Source: an uncultured Geobacteraceae bacterium
GTDB lineage: Bacteria > Desulfobacterota > Desulfuromonadia > Geobacterales > Pseudopelobacteraceae
NCBI GenBank assembly: GCA_903875605.1
Contig: CAIQWT010000019.1
Location: 1-56,654, forward strand
Length of the DNA stretch: 56,654 nt
Reading direction: 5' to 3'
The position numbers were made by a program, and so were the translations under genes. Below are positions 54,314 to 56,654 of this stretch, piece by piece. The stretch's first letter is position 1; every line of letters begins with the position of its first letter. The notes beneath the pieces were generated by a model. That model was not told the DNA's origin and searched no databases. It was given only the letters and a program-made list of their open reading frames with translations.

Positions 54314-54370
54314 TTTATCAAGTTGCATATTCAGCAGTAGCGTAATTGAAACCTGCACAAGCTGAGAATA

Positions 54371-56650
54371 ATGGAACCAATTATAACTTATAAAGAGCGC
54401 TGCCGGCGCTGCTATTCATGCGTCCGGAGCTGCCCGGTCAAGGCAATCAAGGTTGATGGTGGTTTTGCACAGATCATGTATGACCGCTGTATCGGTTGCG
54501 GTAATTGCCTGAGCTGCCCTCAGAACGCCAAAGCAGTTGTGAACCGTATGGTCATGACTCAAGAAATGCTTGCTTCCGGCTCTCCTGTCGTAGCGGTTCT
54601 CGGCTGCTCTTTTCCTGCTTTTTTTAACACATTGCGACCGGGTCAACTGGTCGCGGCCCTGAAGAGTCTCGGCTTCAGTGAAGTCCATGAGGGTGCATAC
54701 GGCGCCCGCATGATAGCCAGTAGTTACCGCAATTCGCTTGAATCATCCGAACAGCCGCTGATTTCATCGCATTGTCCAGCTGTAGTCGATCTGATTGAGC
54801 GTCATTACCCCTCCCTGGTTACCAATATTATGCCGGTAGTTTCACCGATGATTGCTATCGGGCGCTATATTAAAAGCATTCTCGGCGCTGAGACCAGAGT
54901 CGTCTACGTCAGCACCTGTATTGCTGCCAAATTCGAGATCCAGAGTGAAGTAAACGGCGCAATAGATGTGGTACTGACATACCAGGAGCTCGACAAGCTC
55001 CTCAAAAACAGGGGTATTACCCCGGCGTCTCTTGCTGAAATGCCCTTTGATGGTATTGACCCAGATGACGGCCGTCTTTTTTCACTGACTGGCGGCCCGA
55101 TTAAGGTTTTTGATATTAAAACCGATTTTCAAGACAATGAAACAATCAGTGCAGAAGGAGAAGCTCACACAATCGGCATCATTCGCGATTTGGCAGCGGG
55201 TAGAATTTCACCCTCTTTTGTTGATTTACGCTTCTGCGATGGCGGCTGTGTCGATGGACCGGCTCGTGATAAACAGCTAAATCATTTTTTCAAGCGCAAG
55301 CTTATTGTGTGTCACAATAGTGCCAAGCCACCTTATGAAACGGCAGCCCACTACCGCTCAAACCTACAGATTCCAGATCTTGCACGATCCTACACCAATA
55401 AAGCACAAAAACTTGCTATGCCCGGCAAGAATGATGTCAAGCGCATCCTTCATTCCATAAATAAGTTCGCGCAAGGTGACGAGCTTAACTGTCGCGCCTG
55501 CGGTTACAATACCTGTCGTGAGCTCGCTGTTGCCGTGTTTCAGGGACTGGCAGATATTGAAATGTGCCTTCCCAATAATATGCAGCGGATTGTTGATGAA
55601 CGCGGGAACCTGATGCAAAAATTTGAGCTGGCTCAACGTGAGCTGGATCGTCAGGCTGGTTGTGATTTTATTGTTGGCAGTGATCCTGGAATCAAAGAGG
55701 TAATGGAACTTATCAGCAAGGTTGCACCAACACCTATTACTGTGCTGATAAGAGGTGAAACCGGTACCGGCAAGGAGTTGACTGCCCGGGCCATCCACCG
55801 CCAAAGCCTGCGCAACGACAAACCGCTTATGACAGTAAACTGTACGACACTCACAGATTCACTTCTAGAGAGCGAGCTGTTCGGTCATAAGAAGGGATCA
55901 TTTACCGGGGCGGTAGCCGACAAAAAGGGACTGTTTGAGGCAGCGAACGGCGGGACGATTTTCCTTGATGAAATCGGTGATATCACCCCAAAACTGCAGG
56001 CCGAACTTTTACGCATACTTGACCAGGGGGAGGTGCGACCTGTTGGCGGTATTGCAGCAAAAAAGGTTGATGTGCGCTTGATTGCGGCTACAAACAAGGA
56101 TCTTGAGCTGGGTGTAAGGGAGGGGTGGTTTCGGGAAGATCTGTATTATCGTCTTAATGTATTCTGTATTGAACTCCCACCACTGAGGAACCGCCCAGAA
56201 TCTGTGCCAGAATTGGCACATCACTTTCTTGACAAAGCTCGAAAGAAACTTAACAAGACTATTGCCGGCATAGATGAACGTGCTGTTAAGGCCATGCAGC
56301 ATTATCCGTGGCCCGGTAACATTCGTGAGATGCAGAATGTTATCGAACGCAGTGCTGTATTAGTCAAAGAAGGCATCATCAAGCTGGAAAATCTCCCCAC
56401 AGTTTTCGCCGACACATACGAAGCCTGCCTTGATATTGAAGTTAATCGCAGCCGGGTCTCATTCAAAGCTGAGCGGGAATTGCAGGTAGTACGCACAGAA
56501 AAAAATATCATTATTCGCTATCTAGAAGAGACTGACGGAAACGTCGCCAAAGCTGCGCGCCTAGCGAATCTACCGAGAAGAACATTTTATCGCCTGCTTG
56601 AAAAACATAACATCGCTGTTGTGCGCCGTCCAAAGCCTGCCTCAGGCTAA
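54371..56650 (+). CDS. hydrogenase-like iron-sulfur sensor fused to sigma-54 activator
   Basis: 759 aa. Domains: (1) two [4Fe-4S] clusters, CRRCYSCVRSCP and CIGCGNCLSCP (residues 13-53); (2) an [FeFe]-hydrogenase large-subunit C-terminal-like domain (about 70-370) with SSHCPAVV, STCIAAKFE and FCDGGCVDGP, corresponding to the three H-cluster cysteine motifs; (3) a Fe-S module CRACGYNTCRELAVAVFQGLAD (about 374); (4) sigma-54 AAA+ with GETGTGKE, GSFTGA (variant of GAFTGA) and GGTIFLDEIGD; (5) a Fis-type HTH (GNVAKAARLANLPRRTFYRLL). The first motif has His where catalytic enzymes have the first of two Cys. It is therefore likely a sensor rather than a hydrogen-evolving enzyme, activating sigma-54 promoters in response to redox or H2. 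Confidence 0.9.
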   Translation: MEPIITYKERCRRCYSCVRSCPVKAIKVDGGFAQIMYDRCIGCGNCLSCPQNAKAVVNRMVMTQEMLASGSPVVAVLGCSFPAFFNTLRPGQLVAALKSLGFSEVHEGAYGARMIASSYRNSLESSEQPLISSHCPAVVDLIERHYPSLVTNIMPVVSPMIAIGRYIKSILGAETRVVYVSTCIAAKFEIQSEVNGAIDVVLTYQELDKLLKNRGITPASLAEMPFDGIDPDDGRLFSLTGGPIKVFDIKTDFQDNETISAEGEAHTIGIIRDLAAGRISPSFVDLRFCDGGCVDGPARDKQLNHFFKRKLIVCHNSAKPPYETAAHYRSNLQIPDLARSYTNKAQKLAMPGKNDVKRILHSINKFAQGDELNCRACGYNTCRELAVAVFQGLADIEMCLPNNMQRIVDERGNLMQKFELAQRELDRQAGCDFIVGSDPGIKEVMELISKVAPTPITVLIRGETGTGKELTARAIHRQSLRNDKPLMTVNCTTLTDSLLESELFGHKKGSFTGAVADKKGLFEAANGGTIFLDEIGDITPKLQAELLRILDQGEVRPVGGIAAKKVDVRLIAATNKDLELGVREGWFREDLYYRLNVFCIELPPLRNRPESVPELAHHFLDKARKKLNKTIAGIDERAVKAMQHYPWPGNIREMQNVIERSAVLVKEGIIKLENLPTVFADTYEACLDIEVNRSRVSFKAERELQVVRTEKNIIIRYLEETDGNVAKAARLANLPRRTFYRLLEKHNIAVVRRPKPASG

Positions 56651-56654
56651 ACTA

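Overview
The window comes from a dissimilatory metal-reducing type of deltaproteobacterium, most likely order Desulfuromonadales/Geobacterales (Geobacter and relatives). The basis is family content: a gene set for outer-membrane multihaem c-type cytochromes with an outer-membrane beta-barrel, system II (ResB/CcsA) cytochrome c maturation genes, a CxxxxCH-type multihaem lipoprotein, a TIGR04073-like protein, paired HEAT-repeat and HD-GYP genes, and a fused [FeFe]-hydrogenase-like/sigma-54 regulator. The species is not identifiable by eye.

Layout. (1) 2-6926, plus strand: end of a surface-glycan locus with a GT-D-like protein (5' cut by the window), a FemAB/GNAT-like acyltransferase, a methyltransferase, a polysaccharide deacetylase, two GT4 and one GT2 glycosyltransferases, mostly coupled by ATGA overlaps and interrupted by an orphan Phd/YefM antitoxin. 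(2) 6980-34869: about 28 kb in which every gene is on the minus strand. Read in transcription order it holds an outer-membrane barrel, 5-haem and about 8-haem lipoproteins, two carboxypeptidase-regulatory-like lipoproteins (one with a 9 x 11-residue tandem repeat) and a 942-aa 10-haem lipoprotein cytochrome. A strong terminator follows, then a second run: a small lipoprotein, a ResB-like protein, CcsB/CcsA, ResB, a WG-repeat lipoprotein, a 4-TM protein, two MacB/FtsX-type ABC permeases, their ATPase, an FtrD-like (DUF2318) Fe-S membrane protein, a second ResB-like protein, and four GT-C-type membrane proteins, three with C-terminal TPRs. Two small secreted proteins end the run. (3) 34870-35685: AT-rich divergent intergenic region with two candidate sigma-70 promoters. 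(4) 35686-47011: housekeeping genes (FmdB-type zinc ribbon, galU, family-B DNA polymerase, metK, Skp/OmpH, YkgJ-type protein, ahcY) with a CFI-CTERM metalloprotease and an ArsR-methyltransferase fusion regulator resembling SahR. (5) 47109-56650: acyl-ACP thioesterase, radA, HEAT-repeat and HD-GYP proteins, a flavodiiron protein and the hydrogenase-like sigma-54 activator.

How the genes may work together (inference). The first minus-strand block looks like a porin-cytochrome electron conduit to the cell exterior. The second couples haem attachment (ResB/CcsA) with an FtrD-like protein plus ABC transporter of the kind seen in Campylobacter cj1660-cj1663 iron-related loci, and with possible protein O-glycosylation by TMTC-like proteins. 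metK, ahcY and the SahR-like regulator form an S-adenosylmethionine cycle group. The flavodiiron protein next to the hydrogenase-like regulator suggests redox- or oxygen-responsive control. The most unusual items are the ResB-FtrD-ABC-TMTC gene run, the conduit with its 11-residue-repeat lipoprotein, and the hydrogenase-NtrC fusion. No tRNA, rRNA, CRISPR array or complete insertion sequence was recognised.
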